Source: Nitzschia sp. DOCU1 (lineage: Eukaryota > Bacillariophyta > Bacillariophyceae > Bacillariales > Bacillariaceae). Taken from it: 64,000 bases of DNA. The stretch lies in NCBI GenBank assembly GCA_951394045.1, contig OX595988.1:1937352-2001351 (forward strand), written 5' to 3'. This document shows, piece by piece, positions 1-10,325 of this stretch. The notes beneath the pieces are model-generated. The model did not search any database. It had not been told where the DNA came from and saw only the letters and a list, made by a program, of their open reading frames with translations. The position numbers and the translations under genes were made by a program. The stretch's first letter is position 1. Each line of letters opens with the position of its first letter.

Positions 1-486
1 CTTTCTATTGATCTTTGGGTGGGTTGCAATGGAATTCTCCTTTGCACGGAAGCGGTTTTCAATGAGGAGAGGAGTATGGTCGAGAACTACGAGGTCATGG
101 GAATCAATGAGCCGGGGCTCTCCATGGTGCACTTGGTTGACCAAGTTACGTGGAGCACGCGGTTTCCCGGCGAGTCCTCGGCGTGCCTCCCAACGCTTCT
201 TGAGTCCAGCATGAAGGGCCATTGCAGCTTCTTCTCTCTCTTCCAAAATAGCCAAGTTGGCCATCAAGCTGACAAAGAACTCGGTTGCTTCAAGTTCTGC
301 AGCTTCCTCGGCAGTTGGGGGGAAGGCCTCATCAAGCACCTCATCCGTGATGCTAGCAAGGAATTCGTGCTCGGTACCCATGAACGTCAGGCATGGCAAT
401 CCATCGTTGTAGATCATCGGCTGAACGATCTCGCCCATGATCGGGTGAAATGGTGGCGCAAGAGGAGACAGCAAAGAGGTCGTCAT
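1..486 (-). CDS. Unknown protein, N-terminal part (runs off left edge)
   Basis: The minus frame is open from an ATG at 486 to the window edge, giving 162 codons with no stop. The predicted protein has normal composition: a short N-terminus, a Glu/Ala-rich helical stretch around residues 60-95 (EEAAELEATEFF, LEEREEAAMALHAG), then a basic segment. The plus-strand ORF over the same bases is rich in Trp, Cys and Arg and looks like its shadow. I recognise no family. The gene is divergent from the PRPP synthetase at 839, so the two probably share the 352-bp spacer as a promoter region. The C-terminus lies outside the window. Confidence 0.5.
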   Translation of the reverse strand, partial: MTTSLLSPLAPPFHPIMGEIVQPMIYNDGLPCLTFMGTEHEFLASITDEVLDEAFPPTAEEAAELEATEFFVSLMANLAILEEREEAAMALHAGLKKRWEARRGLAGKPRAPRNLVNQVHHGEPRLIDSHDLVVLDHTPLLIENRFRAKENSIATHPKINRK

Positions 487-838
487 GGTGAAAGATACTG
501 CTTTGTGGGCTTGGGTTCTTTTTGTGAGACAAAAGAGAAATGACTTGGAAATTCTCATGACGCTCGGTGTCAAGAACACACGTTCGCTCGATTGACAGGT
601 CGGGTTCCTTGTGAACTGGGGTTCGGCTCGCGCGCCCTACCGAATATCTTGCAACTGAATGACGTCATTCACGAATCGGTGCGATCTTTTGCGATGGATC
701 TTTGCCATGATGCCACGAGCTGGCCACGCCGCGCGGCGACGATTTCGACCGCTATTTTCATTACGACCAAAAAAAAGGATCGGCAGCTCGTTGGCACGTC
801 ATCTCACACTTCATCTTTGCCCTGATGCCCAAGATAAG
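487..838. other. Divergent intergenic region
   Basis: This 352-bp spacer separates two divergent genes. It has a short A-rich run near 768-776. I see no RNA gene or repeat. Confidence 0.5.
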
Positions 839-2381
839 ATGAAAGCAAGTGGAGGGAGGCTAATCGCCTTGTTGATGCTAGTATCATCAGCTTGGTCCAA
901 CGGATTTCAGCAACAGCAACAAAATCAGAGGCAGGAGGTAACGTGCCGATTTGAAACGATGAATGGGGGTCAACGGGACAGAGCCCAGAAAATTATGTAC
1001 AACCAACAGGCACGCCAGCGAGAGGCTATGCGGTACCAAATCGTTGCTTCTGAGGCGTTCGGTCCTTTGGCGAGGCGGATTGAAGAGGTAGGTGTACATG
1101 CGACGGGTGACGGAAGCACGTGGAGTTATTTTCGAGGGGAATTCCAATCGTTGTGGTGCTGACTGTTTACGACATGTTGCAGGCATACCCAGAAAGATTT
1201 ACATACCACCCGACCACTTGGGGAAAGTTTCCTGACGGAACTGGTACGTTTACCGAGCGAAGAGGAATGTTATATGTTTAGAATCATTTGATGTTCAAAT
1301 CCAATCCTGAACGCTTTTAGACAATATCGAGATCGGAGGGTTCACGCCTCACAACCTTCTGTCTGGCGAACATGTCTTGTTTTTGGCGAGCTTTTCCAAC
1401 AATGATACAACGCTCAGTCAATTCCAAGTCATGATCACATTGCTGCAGGTACGACCACCAATTGCTTGTGTTTGCCCACGATTGACAATTGCACGGTAGA
1501 ACCCCCATTGATCCCTCCGTAGTCTTTCATTGCCTCCATGACAGTAGTTCTTCCGTACTCGCCAGTTGGTAAGCATGGAAACCGGAGAACAGTACTGAGG
1601 TCGCTACGATGAGCCTGACATTCTATTCTTTGCGCAGGGACAATGGAACGCGTCGTGAGAGAAGGCCAGGTGGCCACCGCTGCCACCTATGCGCACATGT
1701 TTTCTTCGCTCCCTAGCTGTGGACGACCAACGCGCCTCATGGTGTACGATCTCCATACACTGCAAAATCGGTTCTACTTAGTAAGTCACTGGGAGCCTGG
1801 CCTCTTTGAAAATAATTGGGGTGCGTACTCTGACTTACTTGTACGGGATTGTGTGTGAAAAGCATGGCAACGCGGTGGCCTCGTTGCAGACTGCCATTCC
1901 CCTGCTCAAAGAGAAAATTAAAGAATCAAACATCAATTGTGTTGCGTTTCCTGATGATGGTGCGGCCAAACGATTCTCGGCTATGTTCACGGATATGGAT
2001 TTAGAGATAATTGTTTGTGGGAAGACACGAGGAGAAGGAGATAGTCGATCAGTGATCATTCAGGATGGAGACGCTAGTGGCAAGAACATTGTGATCGTAG
2101 ATGATCTTGTACAAACAGGAGGTACTTTATACGAAAGTGGAAAAGTTCTGAAGGAAGCTGGTGCGGCAAGCGTGAATGCTTTTGTCAGTCATGCGGTCTT
2201 CCCCAGCGAAAGCTGGAAACGATTTAATGTTGGCGGGGACCGAGCTTGCTTTGATAAGTTTTGGGTAACTGGATCGATACCAACGGTGACTGACAAGCTT
2301 CCTACTGAAGACGGAATATTTGAGGTCTTGGACCTAATGGACCTTATCATCAGAGACCTTGATCATTTTTCTAGTGCTTAG
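839..2381 (+). CDS. Ribose-phosphate pyrophosphokinase, class II (plant PRS3/4 type)
   Basis: Six exons are inferred: 839-1087, 1183-1243, 1321-1448, 1523-1568, 1638-1780 and 1863-2381 (381 aa). All junctions are GT-AG and keep frame. The enzyme makes PRPP from ribose 5-phosphate and ATP for nucleotide, His and Trp synthesis. The family is shown by LASFS (exon 3), YDLHTLQNRFY (exon 5), FPDDGAAKRF and the PRPP-binding loop VIVDDLVQTGGT (about residues 286-297). The order and spacing match the plant class II enzymes, which lack the classic bacterial allosteric arrangement. The N-terminus, MKASGGRLIALLMLVSSAWS, looks like a signal peptide; cytosolic class II enzymes would not need one, so plastid or secretory routing is possible. 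An in-frame upstream ATG at 659 gives a less protein-like leader. Confidence 0.88.
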
Positions 2382-2613
2382 GCGGCTGAACTTGCCGAAG
2401 AAAACTCAACCACCGATACAGTCAGGTTAATTGCAGTACCAGACATGGTGGCTGCCTCACGGCGGCTACAACAGTAAAGTAGCGAGATGTTCAGCTTGTT
2501 TGCACTCTTGCGGCCCCAATGACATACCCTGCGATCCATAATATCAGAACGACACTGCACTGCCCCCTTCCACTACAGCCATCGACAACAGAAAGGAAGG
2601 AGCCAATCTTACT
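2382..2613. other. Convergent 3' intergenic region
   Basis: This 232-bp spacer lies between two convergent stop codons. No feature was recognised. Confidence 0.4.
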
Positions 2614-3441
2614 TCAGCCTGAAATCCCACTTTCAATCTTGCTTTGCTCCTCCTTGGCGCGTCGAAGATCACTCCTCAAATTAGACCTCTGCTCGGGGAA
2701 AGATAGTTTCATTATTCGGTGAGCGGCTTCCCGGCAACAAGTCAAATCAATTCCTATGACTCTTACCTTGGTCAATGCTTCTCGCACCTTGGTGGCAAGG
2801 CTTGCAACCTCTTGCAGCCCTCCCCGCTCTTCTTTTTGGAAACGCTCTTTTTCATCAAGCAACGTCGTGCGTTCCATGCGAAGTTCAAATCTGGCTTGTT
2901 TCAACCCACGGATTTTTTCTTTGACCTTCTCGGATTGTTCTTGGTGTCTCTTAGCCGCCTTGTTCTTTGCCTGAAGAATGTCACGATAGCGCTCCATTTC
3001 CATCTGATGTGGAGCATACACCTCCTCAACGTCATTTTGGAACTGGGTTTGAAGAAGTTCGGTCTCGTCCTTGACCGTTTGGGTGGTCTCTTCCATTCGC
3101 CGAATCTTGTTTCGCTGTTCTTGAAGCCGACTGTGCGATCGATAGAGCTCCAACTCGGTTTGGTGCCGAGCAATGACCACTTCGAGCAGGCTTTTGCGAG
3201 TAGTTCGATTGGCTTGAACCTCGTGGTCCTTCCTCTTGCGAATTTGTTGCAGTTGCTCCTTCGCCTTCTTCAAGTTTTCCTGTTCTTCCATGCGTCTTTT
3301 ACATTTTTCCTGGATGTGAGACGCCACACCAAGGATATTTCCATTCGTCGAGGAGCCATTACCCGTTCTTGCGGAAAGTGCGTCCCCGCCCGAGGACCAC
3401 CGACGTGGAGCAATCGCACCATGGGAATACGATGGTTCCAT
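2614..3441 (-). CDS. Coiled-coil protein, function unknown
   Basis: The ORF runs 275 codons from an ATG at 3441. After about 45 Ser/Gly-rich residues, almost the whole protein is charged heptad-like helix (for example EEQENLKKAKEQLQQIRKR), which predicts a long coiled coil. Near the C-terminus a 78-bp stretch (2689-2766) begins GTAAGAG and ends GAGCAG on the minus strand and is a multiple of three. It is therefore either a spliced intron (249 aa) or coding, and removing it gives a smoother helix (ALTK joined to RSNLRSDLRR). I recognise no catalytic motif. A structural or scaffold role is a guess. The gene is convergent with the PRPP synthetase. Confidence 0.7.
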   Translation of the reverse strand: MEPSYSHGAIAPRRWSSGGDALSARTGNGSSTNGNILGVASHIQEKCKRRMEEQENLKKAKEQLQQIRKRKDHEVQANRTTRKSLLEVVIARHQTELELYRSHSRLQEQRNKIRRMEETTQTVKDETELLQTQFQNDVEEVYAPHQMEMERYRDILQAKNKAAKRHQEQSEKVKEKIRGLKQARFELRMERTTLLDEKERFQKEERGGLQEVASLATKVREALTKVRVIGIDLTCCREAAHRIMKLSFPEQRSNLRSDLRRAKEEQSKIESGISG

Positions 3442-3883
3442 CTTGGAGTGAGTGATGAGATGAAGTTGAGCTGAAACACTTTAGATGACTTGTGTGCAAG
3501 AAATACGTCGATTTTCTTCTTGGTGGTTTGATAGACCGTAGTAGTCGTTTGTGATGATGGATTGATTCAGCTCGAAAATGTGGCTCGCCGAACGTGGGCC
3601 ATCATCTCCATTCAAATATGTTGACAACCGAACATCCATTTTCGCGTCCGTCGTCAGAGTTTGGCGCGAAGATTGCATCCACGAGTCGTCAGTCGACATG
3701 CGCGCGCCGGCTAAGCCGAAGGGGTCAAAGAGATCGGAGAGGTCAACAAGAACGGGATTTAAGCGATGGGTGTTCCGTTTCGGCGGGGCGGAACTAACGG
3801 CGTTATTCCGCACCATGGAATGTGAAACTACTCTAAAAAACTCATTGAATCCATTTGTTGTCGAGTGAATTACACCCCTCACG
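3442..3883. other. Divergent intergenic region upstream of recA
   Basis: This 442-bp region lies between the divergent coiled-coil gene and recA. Short ORFs occur on both strands, including a 186-codon minus ORF that enters recA exon 1. None shows coding character or a recognisable motif. It probably holds both promoters. Confidence 0.45.
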
Positions 3884-5260
3884 ATGAAGAAAGTGCTGTT
3901 GACGAGCTTTCTCGCTTTGGCGTCCACCTCGGTAGCCTTTGTTATCGGTCCTTCACAGAAGTGTTCTAGCGCCGCACTGTTGGCAAGGAAAGGCAAGGAT
4001 GCGGAAGGCGAGGCGAACAGCGGAAAGATGGATCCGGCCAAACGTGCTGCTCTGGATGGGGTTCTGAACCAAATCGAGCGCTCCTACGGTCGGGGCTCTA
4101 TTGTGAAGCTAGGAGATGCCGACAATATGATTGTGGATAGTATTAGCACGGGGGCGCTTACACTCGACGCTGCCCTCGGTGGGGGCTACCCCAAGGGAAG
4201 GGTAATTGAGATCTACGGACCAGAAAGTTCTGGAAAGACAACACTAGCTTTACACGCAATTGCTGAGTGCCAGAGAATCGGCGGAACAGCAGCCTTTGTA
4301 GACGCAGAACATGCTTTGGATCCAGCTTACGGTAAGACTCATTGACCAGCATGTAAAAACGATGTATTCGTTCGAGCAAGTCTAACCGTCCCGAATTTCG
4401 TGCCAACAGCGCAAGGCTTGGGAGTGGACGTTGACAATCTTCTCGTTAGTCAGCCAGACTGTGGGGAGATGGCTCTCGATATTGTGGATCAACTTGTTCG
4501 GAGCTCTGCGGTAGATATCATCGTAATTGATTCTGTGGCAGCTCTGGTTCCTCGAGCGGAGCTGGAAGGCGACATGTCCGATCAGCAGATCGGACTCCAG
4601 GCGCGTCTCATGTCGAAGGCAATGCGGAAAATCACGGGATCGCTTGCGTTGAGCCAGTGCACTGTTGTGTTTTTGAATCAGCTTCGGTCCAAGGTAAGCA
4701 GCAGGGATTGTAGGCCGTCTCAGAAACTCATGCCTGGTCCCGGACATTAATCCTTTATCACCCCTCAACCATAGGTCGGAGTAATTTACGGCTCTCCCGA
4801 AGTAACATCCGGTGGGCACGCCCTGAAATTTTATGCTTCGATCCGCCTTGATACAAGGCGCAAAGAAGTCCTTCCAGATAACAAAGGAATCCGGGTGAAA
4901 GTTAAGGTCGTCAAGAACAAAGTTGCTGCTCCGTTCAAAGCCGTCATGCTCGACATTCTTTTCGGCTCGGGCATTGATAGCTTGGGCTGCACGTTGGATG
5001 CTGCCCTTGACCTAGGAATCGTTGAAAGACGCGGAAGTTGGTATGCCTATAAAGGTCAACAGCTAGCACAGGGTCGCACCAATGCGGTGGATTTCTTGCG
5101 AGACAACGAGATTGGGACCAACATTGCCGAAGATGTGCGACAAGCCCTCACCAATCTTGGTAAGGGTGACTCCGTGGGCAGTAACGTGGTGGGAGAAGGT
5201 TATGATGATGATATTATGGGGGAAGCTGTGGAAGCAGAAGAAGAGTCGCTGTTTGAATAG
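3884..5260 (+). CDS. RECA: RecA recombinase, plastid-targeted
   Basis: Three exons are inferred: 3884-4331, 4410-4693 and 4775-5260 (405 aa). RecA forms ATP-dependent filaments on single-stranded DNA and drives strand exchange. Visible hallmarks are Walker [10 protein letters not shown] (about residues 112-120), VDAEHALDP, Walker [11 protein letters not shown], the DNA-binding L1/L2 region ([26 protein letters not shown]) and [11 protein letters not shown]. It is bacterial-type RecA rather than Rad51, expected from the cyanobacterial plastid ancestor. The N-terminus has a hydrophobic signal segment ending STSVAF, matching the diatom bipartite presequence in which Phe follows the cleavage site. 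It therefore probably repairs plastid DNA. An Asp/Glu-rich tail resembles the acidic RecA C-terminus. Its stop lies 12 bp from that of the convergent TRAPPC2L gene. Confidence 0.95.
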
Positions 5261-5272
5261 ATGGGGTATTGT

Positions 5273-5912
5273 CTATATCATCCCGTCATTTTGATTAAAC
5301 GCAGAAACATGTTTTTGAAGACCATCTTCAAATCGCTTCGAAACAATAGGCGTCCCAATATCCTTGAATGGGTTCATAAGGTCCGCTACATAAAGATCAT
5401 GGATTTTTACAAGCAGCAACTTTATTTCTTCGTCCACATTTTTTTGAATGTCAGGCCTGCTTTCGTCTTCGACGACTATGATTAGCTTGATTCTGGTGGT
5501 TGTGGAATATCCTAGAAACGTGAAACATGAGGTCGATCTCCAGTTTATAAATCACCAAGCTTTCGAGCTTACCATAGACACGCAACTCTTCAATGGGAGT
5601 TAAAAGTCCCACGAACATTCCGTCCGTCCCAGCAGCTCCGGTCGCCTGCCTCCAGCCGTATCCAGGCGGAGGGCCCGCGAGCTGTTCAAATCGATCCAAT
5701 GCAGAATGCAGAATAAATTGGTGCCGCGACGAGCAGTCAAAGCCCCCGAGCGTCATTTTCGAGGAATTTCCTTCTTTTTCACTCGGTGCCGTCGACAAAC
5801 CAAACAATATTCGTTCATCGTACATTTCCTCCGAGAAACCCGCTTCACGAAATTCCTTCATGTAAAGAGGCTCATTATTCTTTCCGATGATCGCCAAGCT
5901 AAGGGCAGACAT
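5273..5912 (-). CDS. TRAPPC2L: TRAPP complex subunit 2-like (sedlin family)
   Basis: Two exons on the minus strand, 5912-5573 and 5511-5273, are joined in frame across a 61-bp GT-AG intron (192 aa). The first exon alone would run on into the intron and end with an artificial basic tail; splicing instead restores the family sequence (RVYGYSTTTRIKLIIVVED, then LHDLYVADLMNPF-like and SKRFEDGLQKHV). TRAPPC2L is a longin-fold subunit of TRAPP, the tether and Rab1/Ypt1 exchange factor for ER-Golgi traffic. Start motif LAIIGKNNEPLY and GLLTPIEELRVYG are typical. A region of about 55 residues between them (EKEGNSSKMTLGGF and following) is longer than in animal proteins. The gene is tail-to-tail with recA, so the 3' UTRs must overlap. 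Confidence 0.88.
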
Positions 5913-6215
5913 GACTTAACGAAGTAAAGTGCGAGGGCGTGGTGGCCTATTGTTATTACTGTAGCAAAGAGCACCGTTGTCCATCTCATCCATCGTCGTC
6001 CGTCGCCGGGAGCATCGATTTTCACGCGAGGCACGCGCGAACGGATCAAATCTTTTCGGCCGACCGTGCCGGCGCAATGAGCGAGCCGGCAAAAATGTGG
6101 GCTGTTTTCGTCGAAATGAGAGAATCCAGTCGAAAATCTCGCGCCGCTTTTTGTTCGTTCCACCACCTGACACAATATTGAGAATCGAAACAACGGAACT
6201 TGCTAGAGTACAACC
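5913..6215. other. Divergent promoter region
   Basis: This 303-bp spacer separates the divergent TRAPPC2L and AAA ATPase genes. It is GC-rich with many CG dinucleotides. Short ORFs on both strands have no protein-like character. Confidence 0.45.
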
Positions 6216-7883
6216 ATGTCAATTCAGATGTTCCAAACAGCTACGTTCATTGACGAAGAGACGTCGATGCCTCCTCCGAGAAAAGTGATCCGGCGGGGAA
6301 GTCGCGAGCTCGAAGAGGCGCTCACAAACGGAAAAGTCGAATTGTCATTGCCGAAACAAGACTGGCGGGCATGGGTTTCGACCGCTTGGAATGAGAGCTC
6401 CACAGATCAAGTCGCCGATTCCAGATCGGATGTCTCAAATGCATTCGGCGATCGGGCTAGCGGTCCCGGAGAAGCGACCGGGAATGAGGAAGGCTTCGCT
6501 TGCCCTCAAACGCCGTCGCCGATTGTCAGCAGGCACAAGGCCGCCAAGGAACCGCGCCAGTCACAAAGATGCCACAAGGACGCCTCTACCGAACAAAGCA
6601 GCCATTCGGCTGTGGACCAAAACTCGGAGCTTGCCACCGAGCCTCAGAGTAGATTGCCAAGATTCAGCGACATCATTGGGCATGCGGCCGTGAAACTCCG
6701 CTTGGACGAAGTTCTGCTTCCATTGGCGCTTCCGCCGACTTTGGCGGATTCCATCTTGGTAGGTGTTCGATCTTTGTCCACCTCGATTTTACTCTTCGGG
6801 CCTCCTGGCTGTGGAAAGACGCAACTCGCGAAAGCGATTGCAGGGGAAGCCGAGGCGGCTTTCTTGTCGGCCGGCCCGAGCGACATTCTCAGCAAGTTCG
6901 TGGGAGAGTCAGAAGCCGCCATTCGCTCCCTCTTTGAAAAAGGTACGAAACCAGATTTCTCTCAGCGGAAAAATAGTGTTCCACGATAAACTCACGATAG
7001 CATGGTGAACTCGCGTGCAGCCTACAAGCAAGCGCGTCGTGTCGAAAGCAAGTGCGCAGTTCTGTTCTTTGATGAAATCGATGCTCTTGGACAATCTCGT
7101 GGTGGAGGTTCTCAAGGTAGCAAGTCGGGCCCATCCGATGCTGGCTCGCGACGAGTGCTCGCGGAGCTTCTTATTCAATTGAACAAAATAAATTCATCTC
7201 GTGGCCGACCTGACAGGGGCGACACTTCGGTAGGGTGCGACGAAATATCAGCCTGCAGCAGCGTAGAGGACCATTCTGATCACGAAGAAGACTTGCACGT
7301 GACCTCGAATGGGAAGGAGAACGTTCGAATCATAGTCGTTGCAGCGACAAATAGACCCGAGGACTGCGACCCTGCCCTTCTCCGTCGATTTGGCGTGAGA
7401 GTCGTGGTAAATACCCCATCACGGCGCGACAGAAAGAAAATTCTGAAGAGATTTCTAGGAGGCATTCCTCACACCATATCCGGCGAGCAACTTGATGCAC
7501 TGGCGCTCGAGACCGAAGGATGGTCGGGATCCGACTTAGAAAGCCTAACACGAGAAGCCGCTATGGCGCCAGTTCGTGAATGTATCCGTTCGGCGGCCTT
7601 GATGAAAAGGCGCAACGCCCAGATGGGGCAAGAGGGCGGCACTTCCACCAGCCAGGACACCGGCGACAATTTCGAGACCGCTCGCGATGGTTCCCACGAC
7701 AAACTCCTTGAGCAATTTTCCAAGCTCCGCCCGGTGCATGTTCAGGACTTCGAGGATGCAATTGCATTTTGGACCTACAACCTCGGAAGCGTGGACCCGA
7801 CTTGCACAAGTGACGCCGGCGACAGTGGTTCATTCAACGTACAAACTATGCACTACGACAGCAGTTCGGACGAAGAGGATTAG
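6216..7883 (+). CDS. AAA ATPase, meiotic clade (spastin/katanin/fidgetin-like)
   Basis: Two exons are inferred, 6216-6942 and 7021-7883 (529 aa). One AAA module follows about 150 residues of low-complexity N-terminus. Visible motifs are the linker FSDIIGHAAVKLRLDEVLLPL, Walker A GPPGCGKT (about residue 195), pore-loop region SKFVGESEAAIRSLF, Walker B VLFFDEIDAL, sensor-1 VAATNRPEDCDPALLRRF and the C-terminal helix EDAIAFW. This pattern fits hexameric microtubule-severing or ESCRT-disassembling ATPases; the exact subfamily is not clear and no MIT domain is seen. An acidic, Ser-rich insertion of about 55 residues (GRPDRGDTSVG to SNGKEN) lies between Walker B and sensor 1, where relatives have a short loop. 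The gene is convergent with the chaperonin gene, about 100 bp away. Confidence 0.85.
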
Positions 7884-7986
7884 AAAAAGGACACTGTGGT
7901 CCAAAGCAAAAATCGACTCTTGCTCTCACCTTGCCTACTCCATTAGATCTCTACGGTTTCTTGTTTACTACCAATCAGTTGCCAAT

Positions 7987-9863
7987 TTACATCATTCCAG
8001 GCATACCGCCCATTCCTGGCATTGGTGACGAGCCGCCCGCGTCGGGCTTGTCCACAATCATGGATTCAGAAGTAGTCAGAAGACCCGCGACAGAGGCGGC
8101 ATCAACGAGACCTGTTCTAGTAACCTTCGTAGGGTCGATGATTCCAGCTTTGAACATATCTGTGTAGACACCATTTTGGGCATCGAAACCCATGGCAATG
8201 TCGGTTCCGGGCTTCGTAAGCTCTCCGCAGACAACAGCACCTTCCTCACCAGCGTTCTTGGCAATTGTCGACAAGGGGGCCCTAAGCGCTCGTTTGATGA
8301 TTTGGACACCGATCTTTTGGTCCATGTTCTTGGCCTCATTTTCCGCGACATCATCAAGCAGAGTTGAGCAGTAGAGGAGAGCCTTTCCGCCTCCAGGAAC
8401 AATCCCCTCTTCCACAGCCGCCCGGGTGGCGTTAAGGGCGTCAACTACACGGTCCTTCTTTTCTCCTACTTCAACTTCAGATGCACCTCCCACACGAATC
8501 ACGGCTACGCCCCCGGAAAGCTTGGCAAGGCGTTCCTGGAGTTTTTCTCGCTCGTAGTCAGACTTGGTGGTTTCGATGGAATGTCGGATTAGCTCGCAGC
8601 GTTCGGTGATTCCTGCCTTGTCGCCACCGCCGTCCAAAATTACAGTATTGTTCTTATCGACCTCGACCTTCTTGCATCGACCAAGGTGAGACGGTTGCAC
8701 ATCTTCCAGCTTCATTCCAGTTTCTTCAGAAACGACGGTTCCTCCGGTCAACAGCGCAATGTCTTGCATGGTGGCCTTTCGGTTGTCTCCGAATCCAGGA
8801 GCCTTCACGGCACAAACCTTGATTCCGGCACGAAGCTTGTTGACGACCAACGTAGCAAGAGCCTCGCTTTCGACGTCCTCAGCGATGATAAGCAGGGAAG
8901 ACTGACTCTTGATGACTGCTTCAAGCAGAGGTACAAGCTGCTGTAGACTGCTAACCTTTTTCTCCACCAACAAAACAAGGGGGTCCTCTAATACACATGT
9001 TTGAGTCTTGGCATCGGTAATGAAATAGGGACTGATGAAACCCCGCTCGAATTTCATTCCTTCCACGACTTCCAATTCATTCTCCAGTGTTTTCCCGTCT
9101 TGAACAGTAATAACACCCTCCTTTCCAACACGTTCCATAGCGTCCGAAATAAGACGCCCAATTTCCTCGTCTGAGTTGGCCGAAATAGTACCCACTTGTG
9201 AGATCTCCTCCTTGGACGTAATTGGACGACTAATTTCCTCCAGAGTTGCGACAACCTTGTTGACGGCGAGGTTGATTCCCCTGCGTAGGTCCAACGGGTT
9301 CAAACCGGCCGCAACGGCCTTGCACCCTTCCGAATAGATGGCGCGAGCAAGAACCGTGGCAGTGGTAGTACCATCTCCAGCAATGTCGTTTGTCTTCGAC
9401 GCGACGCTCTTGATCAGCTGTGCCCCCATATCTTCGAACTTGTCTTCGAAATCGATGGCCTTGGCTACTGTCACACCGTCCTTTGTAATCTTCGGAGGCC
9501 CGTATGGTTGAGCGATAATGGCGTTACGCCCCTTAGGTCCTAGTGTCACCTAACCAAAGGAACACGTTGATAACATGAGAGGCACGAAAAACATTTGATA
9601 AAGTGCGACAAAATTGCTCATTATCGTATCCGCCGATTCCACCGTGGCGCGCGGAGACGACGAGACGAAGAAATTTTTCGGTGGAAATCTTCGTGCGATC
9701 TTACCTGGACAGCATCGGCCAGGACGTTGACCCCCCTCAACATGGCAGCCCGGCCCTCAACGCCAAACTTGATTTCCTTTCCCGCCATGGTGCGAATAGC
9801 ACCATTGTTGCGAGAAACTACTCTCGAAGAAAGTTTGGATACATTCAATGTTGATCGGATCAT
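7987..9863 (-). CDS. CPN60: Chaperonin 60, mitochondrial (HSP60/GroEL)
   Basis: Two exons on the minus strand, 9863-9705 and 9549-7987 (573 aa). Group I chaperonin forms the folding chamber that works with Cpn10 and ATP. The join gives ADAVQ followed by VTLGPKGRN, the GroEL consensus. Other hallmarks are the ATP-binding [50 protein letters not shown], and a Gly-Met-rich tail ([12 protein letters not shown]). The leader, with [20 protein letters not shown], is Arg/Ser-rich without acidic residues, so mitochondrial import is likely, and the Gly-Met tail also fits the mitochondrial rather than the plastid Cpn60 type. A large stretch downstream of the short first intron is uninterrupted. Confidence 0.97.
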
Positions 9864-10325
9864 TTTACTATCTGCAAGGAACGAGAAAATGAGTCGTTGG
9901 AGGTGGATGGCTGTGGTGGTGGCAGAAAAAGATGTTCGATGTGTGTGGAAAGGGATGGGTTGTTGGAGAAAGTTCTGCGCGAAAGCGCGCAGCGTTGTGG
10001 AACGAAATTCGAAGAATCATGTCAGGAATGTCATCTTTCATGTATGGCGCATAGGTACAATACTACTGATAGCTACAATTGGTAAAGCAGGTACGAAAAT
10101 TCTACCAGCACTACGCCTCATGTCTACAAGCATCAACGTACGAGAAGTAGCAAGCGTACCTTTCGAAAGATGCTGCTATCGCAATTGATTTAGTGGGACC
10201 GAGTAAAGTATAGTATCGATACTTCGTCTCTAAAGGGTACACCTCGCAATGGAGTCGTCGTCGCAATCGTCGCAGATGAACGAACATGCTTCGCAATTGA
10301 CGACTGTCTTTCTGAATCCTAGCAT
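9864..10325. other. Intergenic region upstream of CPN60
   Basis: This 462-bp gap lies between the CPN60 start and the stop of the GDP-fucose transporter, both on the minus strand. A plus ORF overlaps it but is rich in Arg and Trp and enters CPN60 exon 1 antisense. I looked for a heat-shock element and found only a loose GAA/TTC cluster near 10000-10017, not a clean one. Confidence 0.45.

Noticed and set aside
19..543. 174-codon plus-strand ORF at the left edge
   Set aside because: It mirrors a minus-strand frame without stops, and its own product is Trp/Cys/Arg-rich; the minus frame is the better gene.
2719..3474. 251-codon plus-strand ORF
   Set aside because: It is antisense to the coiled-coil gene; its Leu/Phe-rich product is the expected reverse image of Glu/Lys codons.
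3481..4041. 186-codon minus-strand ORF
   Set aside because: It overlaps recA exon 1 antisense and shows no motif.
9995..10020. Heat-shock element upstream of CPN60
   Set aside because: GAA and TTC triplets are present but not in the 5-bp spacing required.
9595..10188. 197-codon plus-strand ORF
   Set aside because: It crosses CPN60 exon 1 antisense and the non-coding gap, with Arg/Trp-rich composition.
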